A stretch of 64,000 nt of DNA from Epithemia pelagica. Lineage: Eukaryota; Bacillariophyta; Bacillariophyceae; Surirellales; Surirellaceae. Positions 32,378-41,444 of this stretch are shown here, in pieces. Made by a program: the position numbers and the translations under genes. Under the pieces are notes generated by a model. That model saw only the letters and a program-made list of their open reading frames with translations, had not been told where the DNA came from and searched no databases. How positions within the stretch are numbered: the first letter of the stretch is position 1; each line of letters starts with the position of its first letter. The DNA is taken from positions 3,534,001-3,598,000 of the forward strand of contig OX337232.1 of assembly GCA_946965045.2 (NCBI GenBank), read 5' to 3'.

Positions 32378-33790
32378 ATGGCTACGAGTGTGAAATCGAT
32401 TTCACACAGCCGTAGTCTTCCCCCATGGGTCATTCATTTGCTTCCAACAACCAAACAAATAAGCATGATCTATTCAAAGTACCTAGAGGCAGAGGCAATG
32501 GAAGAAGAAAGTGACGAAGAAGACTTCCTCCATTTACTCAAGCTGATAGAATTTTATTCCCTTGCCAAGAAGCACCGAAGAAGCAGAAGCCCAATCCCTC
32601 GGTCCCAAACTCCTAAGGTTGAACGACTCAAGTGGTCAACCTTTGTGAGAGCCCAAATGGCAAGCGACCCAAAAGACTTTGAGAAGAGCATCAGAATGCC
32701 TTTAGAGGCTTTTGAAGCTCTTCATGAAATTCTTAAAGAGTCTCTGAACAAAAATGAAGAAATGGGGGCTTTACGTGGTGGTGCAATCGCTTCGGAAATA
32801 CGACTGTACTTGACAGTCCGATACCTTGGTGGTGGTGCAATGCATGACATTCGACGGATTTTTGATATAAAAAGGTCCACCTCCTACCATATAGTCCGCG
32901 ACGTCTGCCGAGCCATACTCCAGTGTGATAAGTTGGGGTTTAGCTTCCCAAGAACAGAGGAGGATTGCCAAAAGGCTGCCCTTGGTTTTCGAAGCATCTC
33001 TTTCGATGAAGCAATCATCAACTGCGTTGCTGTTGTCGACGGATATTTACTTCACATTGAACAACCTAGCAAGAGAATGGCAGGCAATCAACGTCAATAT
33101 TATTCCGGTCATTACAAAAAATTTGGCATCAACGTACAAGCCGCGTGTGATCACAATTCACAATTTATCTACTTTGCTCTTGCTGGACCTGGTAGCCAAA
33201 ATGACAAGGTGGCCATTGACCAATGCTCATTGGGTCCCTTAATTGACACTTTACCCGAAGGATATTGTGCTATTGGTGATGCCGCATACTATCCTACCGA
33301 ACGGTTGGCACCTATCTACTATGGCGTCAACCGGGACGACCCTCTACACGACAACTTCAACTTTTTTGCCTCTCAGCTGCGAATCAGAATTGAGATGGCG
33401 TTTGGCCTCATGCAGATGAAATGGAGGTTCCTGCAGCAGGCACGCCAGCCAACAAAGAATCTTCCTATGTATGTAATGGCCATAGCCCGGTTGCACAACT
33501 TTGTTGTTAAGTACCGGTTGGAACAAGGCAGCACACTTACTGAAATGATGAATGAAGATCACGGACAAGATGGTGAGAGTGGACAAACACCCGTACTACC
33601 ATCACAACCTGTGGATGATAATGGCAACCCTATGCTCTACGATGATATGGGCAATGTGGTACGAAGGCCCTTGCCCAAGGGGCATTCCATGACAAGGCAT
33701 TCGATGGCTGTTCGGATCCAGCAGAAAAACCTAGTCCGTCCTCTGCGCAACACCATTCAACGCGATGCCGAAGATCAAGAAGATGAATAG
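32378..33790 (+). CDS. Harbinger-type DDE transposase
   Basis: Up to 470 residues from the first ATG; the Met at 32465 (MIYSKYLEAEAMEEE) may be the real start, because the first codons lie in the subterminal repeats. A helical, winged-helix-like part (IRLYLTVRYLGGGAMHDIRR, TSYHIVRDVCRAIL) precedes the nuclease: NCVAVVDGYL (first Asp, about 224), GPGSQND, IGDAAYYPTERLAP (second Asp, about 298) and SQLRIRIEMAFGLMQMKWRF (Glu, about 338). This spacing is that of the DDE_Tnp_4 superfamily used by PIF/Harbinger. All three acidic residues are present and there is no internal stop, so it may be active. It would cut and paste the element with its partner ORF. Confidence 0.88.
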   Translation: MATSVKSISHSRSLPPWVIHLLPTTKQISMIYSKYLEAEAMEEESDEEDFLHLLKLIEFYSLAKKHRRSRSPIPRSQTPKVERLKWSTFVRAQMASDPKDFEKSIRMPLEAFEALHEILKESLNKNEEMGALRGGAIASEIRLYLTVRYLGGGAMHDIRRIFDIKRSTSYHIVRDVCRAILQCDKLGFSFPRTEEDCQKAALGFRSISFDEAIINCVAVVDGYLLHIEQPSKRMAGNQRQYYSGHYKKFGINVQAACDHNSQFIYFALAGPGSQNDKVAIDQCSLGPLIDTLPEGYCAIGDAAYYPTERLAPIYYGVNRDDPLHDNFNFFASQLRIRIEMAFGLMQMKWRFLQQARQPTKNLPMYVMAIARLHNFVVKYRLEQGSTLTEMMNEDHGQDGESGQTPVLPSQPVDDNGNPMLYDDMGNVVRRPLPKGHSMTRHSMAVRIQQKNLVRPLRNTIQRDAEDQEDE

Positions 33791-33811
33791 AAAATCATTG
33801 ATATATAATTA

Positions 33812-35131
33812 TTATAGTCCTAGATCTTTGACAACTTCGTCGATCCTTGTTTGTAGTCTCATTTTCATTTCCTCATCGTCTGTTTTGCTGAGAGCCACAG
33901 TGAGAGTACTGAATTCATTGAGTAATGCAGCTCTCTCCATACGAGTCTCGCGTTTCTTGGCATTGTCAGCCATCACATCCGTAGCTGAAGATATGGCAAA
34001 GGCAATTTTATCGTCTGTTTGAGCTGTGGACATGGAGACAGGAGTTGTAGCTCGAGACGAAGCTCGAGATGAAGGTCGAGACCACACTTTACTGGAAGAA
34101 AGAGGAATGTCTGCACTGTCTATAGTCAACGATGGGGCCAGAGCTGTCGTGAACTTGGTGGCAAACTCGGGAACTGCTTCACTTTTGGAAAAGAAGTAGA
34201 AGGCAACAAACTGTGTCATAGAGGGCCCTTTGACCTTTGACAGGGCCTGGCGTGTAAAATCCCAGGGGTCGCTTGAGTGACTGCCACTTGCATTCATTGC
34301 CTTTTGGATGTGCTTTCGTACATTTAAGAGCGCCTTGAACAAGTCCGACACCTCTTTTTCATTTACTTTGTAAGTATTCTTTATTGATGGGTCCACTCGG
34401 CTCAAGATGGCATCTAGCACGTGGTGGTTGTATGCAGCGTTCACTGCATCACTTTCATCGCGTTTTTCCAATTTGCCGTATTTGTCGGAAGACTCTATAG
34501 CTGCTTCTACTTCTTCGTCAATGATATCATCATTGTCATCGACGAGGCGTTGGGTGAACATCGATGTTGCCTCTACTGCCTTCTTTGCAGGAGAAAAATC
34601 AGCTCCATTGACCGCGTCCACGACTTCCTTCCAGAACCTTTGATACTGTGCACCACTGCCTGATTCTTGCACATCCCGAGACCTGCTATCATTGAAGGCC
34701 ATGAAATCATCAATGAAGTCTCTGTGGAACCACACATTGATGATCCGACATTGTGTGGAAGGAATTTGTTCCAAAGTTTTGTTAATGCTTGACTGATTGC
34801 GACTTGTTTTGAGGATATGGAAGCGAATCTCTGTCTTCGTTAAACTGGCTTTGGTGATCCCAATCTTCCGCCCTAGCCTCCTTAGTTGATAAGCTGAGAG
34901 ATCCTTGTCCAGATGTGTCTCATTGTTGTCCTTGGCAATGGTACATGCCACTTCGACTTCTTCATCGTCACCCTCACTGTTCTTGATCATCTTCTTTTCT
35001 GTAGTCAGCGTATAGTCTTCCAGGTTCAGAGAGTCTAGTCCCTGTAAATACTCAGGTAATGGCTTCTCTACTCGCTTGGGCTTCTTCTTAGCAGGGCCAT
35101 CCTCCTGAGGTGCGGTGGACAACGGCGTCAT
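33812..35131 (-). CDS. Second ORF of the Harbinger element, probable accessory protein
   Basis: 439 residues, convergent with the transposase and inside the same terminal repeats. The N-terminus is basic (KKKPKRVEKPLPEYL), then HLDKDLSAYQLRRLGRKIGI and ITKASLTKTEIRFHIL, an acidic middle (DDNDDIIDEEVEAAIES), SKVWSRPSSRASSRATTPVS and a helical C-terminus (KKRETRMERAALLNEFSTL). In known PIF/Harbinger elements the second protein is a Myb/SANT-like DNA binder that brings the transposase into the nucleus and onto the ends. I do not see a clear Myb tryptophan pattern, so only the accessory role is inferred. Confidence 0.75.
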   Translation of the reverse strand: MTPLSTAPQEDGPAKKKPKRVEKPLPEYLQGLDSLNLEDYTLTTEKKMIKNSEGDDEEVEVACTIAKDNNETHLDKDLSAYQLRRLGRKIGITKASLTKTEIRFHILKTSRNQSSINKTLEQIPSTQCRIINVWFHRDFIDDFMAFNDSRSRDVQESGSGAQYQRFWKEVVDAVNGADFSPAKKAVEATSMFTQRLVDDNDDIIDEEVEAAIESSDKYGKLEKRDESDAVNAAYNHHVLDAILSRVDPSIKNTYKVNEKEVSDLFKALLNVRKHIQKAMNASGSHSSDPWDFTRQALSKVKGPSMTQFVAFYFFSKSEAVPEFATKFTTALAPSLTIDSADIPLSSSKVWSRPSSRASSRATTPVSMSTAQTDDKIAFAISSATDVMADNAKKRETRMERAALLNEFSTLTVALSKTDDEEMKMRLQTRIDEVVKDLGL

Positions 35132-35336
35132 GGTGGCAATAATTGTTTGATTGTTGCGGAGGGGCTAAGAACGTCTTCATGTACTGGGGGGAAATTACAC
35201 CTAGTAACCACCTAGTAACCATAGACGAAGTGTGAAATTTTTGTGAAACTGCAATGGGGGGCCTCAAATTGCCTCGTGTGAATTTCACAAAAATTTCACA
35301 CTCGGCCTGTGCAACGTCAGGACACGTAGGCCAAAA

Positions 35337-35376
35337 GTGTGAAATGTGTGAAATTTCACGCCGATAAGACCAACCC
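35337..35376 (-). repeat. Right terminal inverted repeat of the Harbinger element
   Basis: Read on the minus strand it begins GGGTTGGTCTTATCGGCG and continues TGAAATTTCACACATTTCAC, matching the left end. TCA follows on the plus strand. Confidence 0.9.
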
Positions 35377-35379
35377 TCA

Positions 35380-35944
35380 GTAATTACTGGGCATCTGCGC
35401 ATTAAAACAAGACATGAAAATGTGGCGCTCCCGCGCCTGGCATCACCCAGCAAGCCGACTGGTTCCGTTCCATGGCGCGAGGCAATGCGTGATTCATTTT
35501 TGCCCAGGCTCGTGACTAATTTACCTACCGATCGATCCTACTCCTATCGATTTTTTTGCTTCAGAAGTCAGAAGGCTCTTTGCGAGTAACGAGCTGGTTT
35601 GATTGAGTACCAATCGAACAAATCAAGACTTTTGGTTTGTTAAAAAAGCCACAAGCCACTACGCGTCGTCCCACTCGGAGGTTTCCACATTCCAAATGGC
35701 TGCAGTTTTTTCGGTCGACCGTCAGGTGAATCATCCATAATGATATACATCTGCCGTTGTGTATTCCACCTGGTTGTCTGGTCTCTTCTCTACTAGACAG
35801 TACCCATTCAGCTAGCGGCACAAAGGCAAAAATCCTTAGTCGCAAACTGGAACAGTGCTCATCGCAATGAGACTGGTCTGGGATCAAGCCAAGGGAGCAA
35901 GAACAGTTCCAACGCTTATAGATAGATCAGTCATTCGAAACTAC
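35380..35944. repeat. Spacer repeat, copy 2
   Basis: Continuation of the family A 5' flank beyond the transposon insertion, then the spacer described at 17.57 kb. It matches 40,806-41,445 in order (AAATGTGGCGC, TGGCGCGA(G/A)GCAATGCGTGA, CTAGACAGTA, GACTGGTCTGGGATCAAGCC). No coding sequence. Confidence 0.65.
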
Positions 35945-36060
35945 AGCCCAGTGGTGGATTCTCGTCGGTTGTTCATATCTTCTAGCTCACGATAAGTGCT
36001 CTTGATATAGTAGCTTATGAGGGACGGCCGAGACAGATTTGGACCCGCAGTAAACTTTTT
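35945..36060 (-). pseudogene. 3' remnant of a family A gene
   Basis: About 110 bases of family A C-terminus survive (GTAGCTAC-type CTCACGATAAGTGCTCTTGA, TATGAGGGACGGCCGAGACA), matching 18,370-18,440 and 41,500-41,580. The rest of the gene is deleted, which brings the hydrolase gene next to the spacer. Confidence 0.65.
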
Positions 36061-36139
36061 CACCTTTCATATCTAGGTAGGACTCTATTCTTGGTTGAAT
36101 CTTGTCTCCAGGTGAGGGCTATTGTTACCAACGATTCTC

Positions 36140-37126
36140 TCAATCGTATTCTGAAAAGAAGGAATCAACAATCTCGCCATACATGGCGCCGTTCTCTAAT
36201 AGACCATGATGAGAGCATCCCTCCAGCATCTTTTCCCGCACAAATTTGTGATTGAAGACTCGTGCTTTCCAATCTTGCGTACACAGGTTCGTCACAAAGT
36301 CGTGTTCTCCTCGCATCACCAATGTGGAGGGCAATCGTCGTGCCGTCTCACTAGGCGGCTGTGCCACATAGTTGGCAATCGCCGTGGTGCCTCTCCACAC
36401 GGTCCCGGCATGAGCGTAGGCGTCCACCAAGGCTGGCGGTGATTCGGGTGTTTGACATTGATGAGCTTTACGGAATTCTTCCGCGACATTATCCTCCTCC
36501 TTCAAATCCAGTTCCGAGATGAGTCGGTTGGCTTCTTGTTCCACTTGTGTGACATTGGTGGGAGTCGACGAGAGAATTGCCGACAACACGCTTTGATCGT
36601 CCTGGCCCGATTCGGCGTGTCGTTTCATATACTCATAGGCAAGAATCCCACCAAAGGATTGACCATATAAATGAAACCGTCCGAGTCCCAGCTTTTCGAC
36701 CAACGTCTCCAGATCGTCCACGGCCTTGTCAATCGAATAACAACTCTTGTCGTTTGGTTCATTGGATCGGCCACATCCCAATTGATCGTAAAAGACCAGG
36801 GATCGATACGGAATCAGCTGCTCCAGTGGGTAGAGATAGTCCGAGGGAACGGAGGGTCCCCCGTGCAAGACAAGTATGGGAGCCGCTTGTTGTGAGGACA
36901 GTGCCATGGGCCGCACAATGCGATAGGCCAGTTGGTACACCTTCGGCGGCTCGTTGCCGCCCTCGGAACGAAACACGCTGCAGTGTCCTTCACTATATGC
37001 GGCACCAAGCCTGGAGGACAAGGAGGGTTTTGCTCGAAAAGCTTCCTTGTTAGGAGCTAGGAGAAAGGCATTGGATGTACCCAGCAACGCGAGAGCTACT
37101 AATACAATGGCACTATGCACTTTCAT
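36140..37126 (-). CDS. Proline-iminopeptidase-like alpha/beta hydrolase, probably plastid-targeted
   Basis: 328 residues. Residues 1-20 form a signal peptide (MKVHSAIVLVALALLGTSNA) followed by F-LLAP. The cleavage context SNA|F resembles the ASA|F motif that routes diatom proteins into the four-membrane plastid, and the next segment is basic and Ser-rich. The catalytic fold is that of peptidase family S33: HGGPSVPSDYLYPLEQL (oxyanion loop), FYDQLGCGRS, LYGQSFGG (nucleophile Ser about 157), MRGEHDFV (acid) and CSHHGLLEN (catalytic His). Length is usual for the family. It would release N-terminal proline from peptides, though related hydrolases cleave other amides or esters. A damaged duplicate is at 41.7-42.7 kb. 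It lies divergent from a family B leader, 310 bp from the B pseudogene. Confidence 0.85.
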   Translation of the reverse strand: MKVHSAIVLVALALLGTSNAFLLAPNKEAFRAKPSLSSRLGAAYSEGHCSVFRSEGGNEPPKVYQLAYRIVRPMALSSQQAAPILVLHGGPSVPSDYLYPLEQLIPYRSLVFYDQLGCGRSNEPNDKSCYSIDKAVDDLETLVEKLGLGRFHLYGQSFGGILAYEYMKRHAESGQDDQSVLSAILSSTPTNVTQVEQEANRLISELDLKEEDNVAEEFRKAHQCQTPESPPALVDAYAHAGTVWRGTTAIANYVAQPPSETARRLPSTLVMRGEHDFVTNLCTQDWKARVFNHKFVREKMLEGCSHHGLLENGAMYGEIVDSFFSEYD

Positions 37127-37204
37127 GGTTCTGTGGATGAGAGGTGAGAAGACAGATTGGTTGTCTTCTTATCATAGCTTCGATCCGAGGTCCGAGAAGG
37201 TGCA

Positions 37205-37436
37205 GTAAGCTGGTTCGGCTTGCGCGCAGTTGGACTATACCACGCAGGCATATCCATTATGAATAAGAAAAAAACAGACGTGCTCGGATTCTTTGCTGAG
37301 TATGCGCAAACGCCGGCGGACAAATCGGACGCTCCAATGAAATGCCGCCACAATTGGAACTTTGCGGTTTGTTCAGAGGCGGACAGTGATAACCTTGGAG
37401 AAGGACGACGACAACAACAACAACAACTGAACAAAT
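37205..37436 (+). promoter_or_regulatory. Conserved family B leader, copy 3
   Basis: Same ordered landmarks (TTGCGCGCAGTTGGACT, ACGTGCTCGGATTCTTTG, TATGCGCAAACGCCGGCGGA, TCGGACGCTCC, AATGCCGCCACAATTGGAAC, TTTGCGG). It sits between the hydrolase (minus) and a family B pseudogene (plus), so it may be a bidirectional promoter. Confidence 0.6.
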
Positions 37437-37437
37437 C

Positions 37438-37836
37438 ATGACTTATATTGAGACAAGTGAACTGTTGGACATGTTTTGGTCCTGCTTCAAATCATTTCAG
37501 TACCTTGCAACAACGATCGCAATTGGTCCAACCGCATGGTACATTCTCGAATGTCGGCAATCACGCAGACGAATCTTCAATGTTCCAGTTCATGTTGCAA
37601 ACCTTGTTGTCTATGCCCAATTCTAGTCATTCTTCCCTCCTCGAACTGATTCATCTGGAACCACTCGATCAACAGGTTGCTGGTGCTTGTAAACAAGTTC
37701 TCACTCCACCGAAAGCCACGCAAGAACATGCCATCACCACTCGAAGAGGACACCATCGATTGGAGGAAGACAACAGTGGAGATGCCTTGTCTCCCATTAC
37801 TGAACATGCGGGCTCGTGTTTCTATCTCCTAGGGTA
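37438..37836 (+). pseudogene. Family B gene with about 2 kb internal deletion
   Basis: ATG at 37438 opens MTYIETSELLDMFWSCFKSF, the start of the intact 43 kb gene. At about 37,502 the sequence jumps to that gene's C-terminal domain (LQQRSQLVQP, HADESSMFQFMLQTLLS, SHSSLLELIH), losing all ankyrins and the coiled coil. The junction puts the two parts in different frames. The end is also damaged: a DRQLEP-type block is partly missing and KRARVS is lost (the copy ends ALSPITEHAGSCFYLLG). The leader in front is well preserved. Confidence 0.85.
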
Positions 37837-37970
37837 GGGTGGGGAATGAGAAACAAACAACTCAAATATATGTGCCTGGCACCTTGTTTTGGTTTGTCAA
37901 TCACCACCCTGGAAAGCAAACGAACTTAGGTCGATTTGTGGAGAAGAAGAGCCACACGCACATGTCTGTT
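37837..37970. repeat. Family B 3' flank, copy
   Basis: Matches 29,765-29,920 downstream of another family B copy (CAACTCAAATATATGTGCCT, ATCACCACCCTGGAAAGCAA). Confidence 0.65.
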
Positions 37971-38198
37971 TCTAAGAAAAAGTCTGACCGTCAAAACACC
38001 AGGCGTTCACCTCAAACTCCGAGTTTGGTAGTGACGTTGTCACTCGGTCCATATCATGACCATCGAAACCATCTGTTGGATTGAGAAGACCTCCTGACAA
38101 TGGTAGGAGAAGACCTCCTGACAATGGTACGATATGCCTGCAAAGCAGGACAAAAGACTTAATGTGGAGTCGACCACTGCCACATGTCACGCGAAGTC
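37971..38198 (+). pseudogene. Fragment of the PPR gene's promoter and first codons
   Basis: Matches 51,600-51,795: AAAAGTCTGACC, CACCTCAAA-TCCGAGTT, GACGTT-TCACTCGGT, GTTGGAT, AAGACC-CCT, then ATGGT(A/G)CGATATGCCTG, the start of the PPR gene (MVRYAW). A small indel shifts the frame after six codons, and a 31-bp tract before the ATG is tandemly duplicated. It ends abruptly at about 38,198, where a family D fragment begins. Confidence 0.7.
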
Positions 38199-38525
38199 CT
38201 TCATTGTTTGTTCCAGAACGAGGTTCCTCTTGATGAGCTGCTGATCGATCTCATGACCCTGTTTCATGAGCTCCAAACCGAGTGTCTGTCCATCCCAGCC
38301 GCCGAAGGAAGCACGTCCTTGCACCTTGTATGGAGTAGTGGATATTTGGGAGCAGTCTACTAAAAGTAATCGGTTCAGCTTTTACTGTCTCTGGATCCTC
38401 ACACGGCCCAAGTCACCGATTACGGTCACAATCTTGCCGCTAATTTTGCAGACATTCAAAATCCACGGTTTGTTCCACTGCTGCTCGAACCAGTCCCAAA
38501 TCCTTCAATTTATGCGACTGTGAGG
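38199..38525 (+). pseudogene. Family D ankyrin fragment
   Basis: Parallel to 23,735-24,035: CAGAACGA(G/C)GTTCCTC, FHELQTECLSIPAAEG, then a frame broken by TAA after YLGAVY and by later indels. Landmarks TCAGCTTTTACTGTC and TCCCAAATCC-TTAATTT are shared. It is non-functional and fused to the PPR 5' fragment. Confidence 0.7.
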
Positions 38526-38784
38526 ACCATGTTCCCTTGCACTTAAGCCCTCCTCTGGAAGATAAAATGCAACCATCATTGACGATTGATGACGTGATGC
38601 AGATGTGGCCGACAGTGAAACCTTGTACATCGATGGAACATGAACCACAAGAATCGGGTTCAAAACTTTCGCCGAATGAAGAAGAACAAGGAAACCAACC
38701 GCCTGATTCTGCCGAGACAGTTCAGACCAAAAAAGGGCATCTCGGGATCGAAACTCGAAACCACGAACCATCATTAGATACCCC
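38526..38784. other. Gap between repeat remnants
   Basis: A plus-strand 84-codon ORF (38,537-38,791) is polar and unrecognised. The last 50 bases resemble the dispersed repeat at 8.5 and 30.0 kb. Confidence 0.35.
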
Positions 38785-39083
38785 CAAATGATCATGAGAC
38801 CAAGTATCCCCTACTCGCCATTGACTCCACCTACCAACTCCACGACAACGACACGACTTTGAACGAACGCTGCTACAAGCACATCGACTCACTCGAGCAC
38901 TCTAGTTTGCATGCGGTCCCCGTCAAGGAATGGAAGGCACTGGTCCAACTTCTACACTCAATTCCACGAGACAGAAGCAACAAGGTGATGTGACTACAGA
39001 TAATTGGGACGATGCGGAAGTTCTGCCGTATCTCACAAACAACCAGCGAAGACAACACACGGAAAATCTTGTGCGTCGTTAAC
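38785..39083 (+). pseudogene. Second remnant of the unknown gene at 9.3 kb
   Basis: See 9,258-9,631: same peptides (TTLNERCYKHIDSLEHS, VKEWKALVQLLHSIPRDRSN, WDDAEVLPYLTNNQRR) in the same order. No open frame spans them. Confidence 0.5.
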
Positions 39084-39159
39084 CAATATATTTTATTCAT
39101 GTCATCAAAAATCCTCTTGCCTCATCGGCTTCTCCAGTCGTTTCGTTGTGTCAATTTCG

Positions 39160-40779
39160 TTAGTCTAACGAGACTCGCGCCCGTTTCGTCACAGGTCGAT
39201 TCTCTGGAGATTCATCCACGACGACAGTCGAATGTGGATTCTGGTTTACTGTTGTGGCCGTGCAACTCTGAATCGGCAGTATCGCGTCCAATTTTAGTAG
39301 CTCGCGATAGGTGCTCTTGATAAAGTTTGTCAAGGATGGCCGAGAAAGATTTGGATTGGACAGGAAAGCTTCCACAAGGAGCTGTTCCCTAGATTGTTCC
39401 TCGCAAGGCTCGTTGTCGTGAGATTTTGCGAGTTCAAGTTGTTTGTTCAGAAAGCTTGCAAAGGCTTTTAGAGCTTCCATCGGGAATGCATTCGAGTCAT
39501 TGTGTCCTGTTGTTCCAATGAGTGGAAGCAATGCTTCATCCAATTTCTGTCCCTCCTTGATCAGCTTTTGAATTTGATTCTCCACAATATTTAGCTGGGC
39601 AGTCAATCGTTCCCTTTCGGTTTGAATTGTCGAGAGTTTTTCATGAGCACTCTTTGAATCTGCTTCCTCTTTCTTCAACCTCTCTTTGACGTCTCTGATT
39701 TCAATTGAGAAATTTTTCCAGCGTTCCTCAAGCTTTTCTTTTTCGCTTAAGGCTTCGTCTCTTTCCTTTTGTACATCTTTTAGCATCTGCGACAATTTAG
39801 CCCTCTCGTCCCGAGTAACCTCGAGCACGTTCTCCAGATGCCTTGAATATTGTTTTGTCCTCATTTTGAAGGTTCTGGTTTCAGACTCAAGGTTTTTGCT
39901 TTTTTCCTCAAGCTTTACTGCAAGGTGCAAGGCTTCGTCTCTCTGACTCCTGAGTTTGTTTTTAACCTCCTCGTCCTTTGCCAAGAGGCATTGAAAGACT
40001 TCGTGAAATACTTTTCGCACCATATCGGCGCGGCACCTCGGGAAATTCTGTTTCTTAACCAAATAGTCAACGAGAGGACTGAGTAGCTCACTGTCATGGG
40101 TGTTCCTTTCATTGATGTGAAATAAACTCTTTGGGCACAATCGGGTCAGATGCAAAAACATACCATCGTCTTTGTAACATAAACTTATGGGCAATTGAAA
40201 GCGCTTGTTCTTGTGCAGGAATGCTTCTGGGCACTGCGAGTAAAGATACTCCATGTTGTTGCATTTTTTATTGCCAGCGGCAAAATGAGCCGGTAAGTTC
40301 CCCTCGGCGTCCATGATACGGAGGGCATCTGGATAAGCTTCCACCAAAGCCTTGATAACATGGGTCGGCTGCGTTATGCATGCATAATGAAGAGGCAGCT
40401 TCTTGGTGGAGGCTTCTTGCTTGGAAGCATGTTCGGGTCGAGCCTTTAGGAGGCACAAGACGGCATCTGGATTGGAACCATCCCTCCATCTGCGTGTGTT
40501 TGCACATGCGACATACAATGCATACTTACCATCTTTATCGCACGTATCAATGGCCTCAGGGAACAGGCTCAATAACTTGGAAATAAGTTTGTATGCTATG
40601 GGCAAGAAGAACACATCATCCTTGACTATTCGATGGAGGGGGTACTGTCCATACGAGTCTTTGGTCTTGGCAATGGCTTTACCATCCTTCCCATTGAAGA
40701 GTTCAAAGAGCTCTTCCTCACTTTCCGAACGAAGAGCTTTGTCGAATGATTTGAGCAGAGACTCTGTTGATAAGGTCAT
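39160..40779 (-). CDS. Family A ankyrin/coiled-coil protein, intact
   Basis: 539 residues from MTLSTESLLKSFDKALRSES. Ankyrin-like units cover residues 35-225 (GQYPLHRIV, GKYALYVAC, KKLPLHYACITQPTHVIKAL, GNLPAHFAAGN). A coiled coil covers about 270-410 (LEEKSKNLESETRTF, LSQMLKDVQKERDEALSEKE). The C-terminal domain is about 430-510 (MEALKAFASFLNKQLELAKS, NPNLSRPSLTNFIKSTYREL) and the tail is TKRARVSLD, ending in TAA. It is shorter than the 12.2 kb gene because of fewer coiled-coil repeats. The AAA codons mutated to TAA in the broken copies are intact here where alignable (MVRKVFHEV). No signal peptide or membrane segment. Probably a scaffold-type protein; role unknown. Confidence 0.85.
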   Translation of the reverse strand: MTLSTESLLKSFDKALRSESEEELFELFNGKDGKAIAKTKDSYGQYPLHRIVKDDVFFLPIAYKLISKLLSLFPEAIDTCDKDGKYALYVACANTRRWRDGSNPDAVLCLLKARPEHASKQEASTKKLPLHYACITQPTHVIKALVEAYPDALRIMDAEGNLPAHFAAGNKKCNNMEYLYSQCPEAFLHKNKRFQLPISLCYKDDGMFLHLTRLCPKSLFHINERNTHDSELLSPLVDYLVKKQNFPRCRADMVRKVFHEVFQCLLAKDEEVKNKLRSQRDEALHLAVKLEEKSKNLESETRTFKMRTKQYSRHLENVLEVTRDERAKLSQMLKDVQKERDEALSEKEKLEERWKNFSIEIRDVKERLKKEEADSKSAHEKLSTIQTERERLTAQLNIVENQIQKLIKEGQKLDEALLPLIGTTGHNDSNAFPMEALKAFASFLNKQLELAKSHDNEPCEEQSREQLLVEAFLSNPNLSRPSLTNFIKSTYRELLKLDAILPIQSCTATTVNQNPHSTVVVDESPENRPVTKRARVSLD

Positions 40780-40805
40780 GGTGGGAGACAACAGGGGCAG
40801 TGTCA

Positions 40806-41444
40806 CCCTCTTTATGACTAATTACCTTATATGTTACTCCTACTCTGTTTCGGGTTTATCGGGAAAATATCCGTAGGTATACGTAAATGTGGCGCCCCTT
40901 CGCCAGCATCCCCAACATATGCCGAACGGACATATGACATATGCTGCCAATAGACATAGACTGCCGATCCATCATGGCGCGAAGCAATGCGTGATTCAAT
41001 TTTCTCGCGCTTGTGACTATTTTACCTACCGGGATTCTAAGTCTATCAACTGCTGCAAATGCCTCTTCGCTCGATAGATTCTACATAGCATGCATCACAC
41101 AACTGCGACAAGCAGGAGTACCTGCGTCTTGGGTCTCCTCTAGGATGATGACAAAGGTGCTACGAGAAAGGTGCTACGAGTTACGAGACACAGTACTGGT
41201 TTGATTGAGTCCCAATTGAACGTATCAAGACTTTCGCTTCGTCCCAGTCGGAGCTTTGCGCATGGCTCAAAGGTGTGATATGCAACTAGACAGTATATCC
41301 ATTCAGCTAAAGGCACAAAGGCAAATATCCTTAGTCGTTTATCAATATATTATCGAACAGTACATATAGCAATGACTGGTCTGGGATCAAGCCACTGGTG
41401 CAAGAACACTTCCAACGCGTATAAATAGATCAGTCCTTCAAAAC
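40806..41444. repeat. Spacer repeat, copy 3, with the empty transposon site
   Basis: 5' flank of the intact A gene and the spacer matched at 17.57 and 35.4 kb. At about 40,806 CACCCTCTTTATGACTAATTAC is the uninterrupted equivalent of the Harbinger insertion site. A short tandem duplication (AAAGGTGCTACGAG) lies at about 41,152-41,180. Confidence 0.65.

Larger units (their letters stand above)
32281..35376. mobile_element. Complete PIF/Harbinger-type DNA transposon
   Basis: 3,096 bp with terminal inverted repeats starting GGGTTGGTCTTATCG; the next bases (GCGTGAAATTTCACACATTT, after a 1-2 base difference) also match between ends. It is flanked by the 3-bp direct repeat TCA (32,278-32,280 and 35,377-35,379), the size typical of PIF/Harbinger. 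The paralogous empty site survives at about 40,806: CACCCTCTTTATGACTAATTAC against CACCCTCTTGATCA|TCAGTAATTAC here. Two convergent ORFs, both intact, end 22 bp apart. Subterminal GTGTGAAA motifs are abundant at both ends. Confidence 0.9.
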
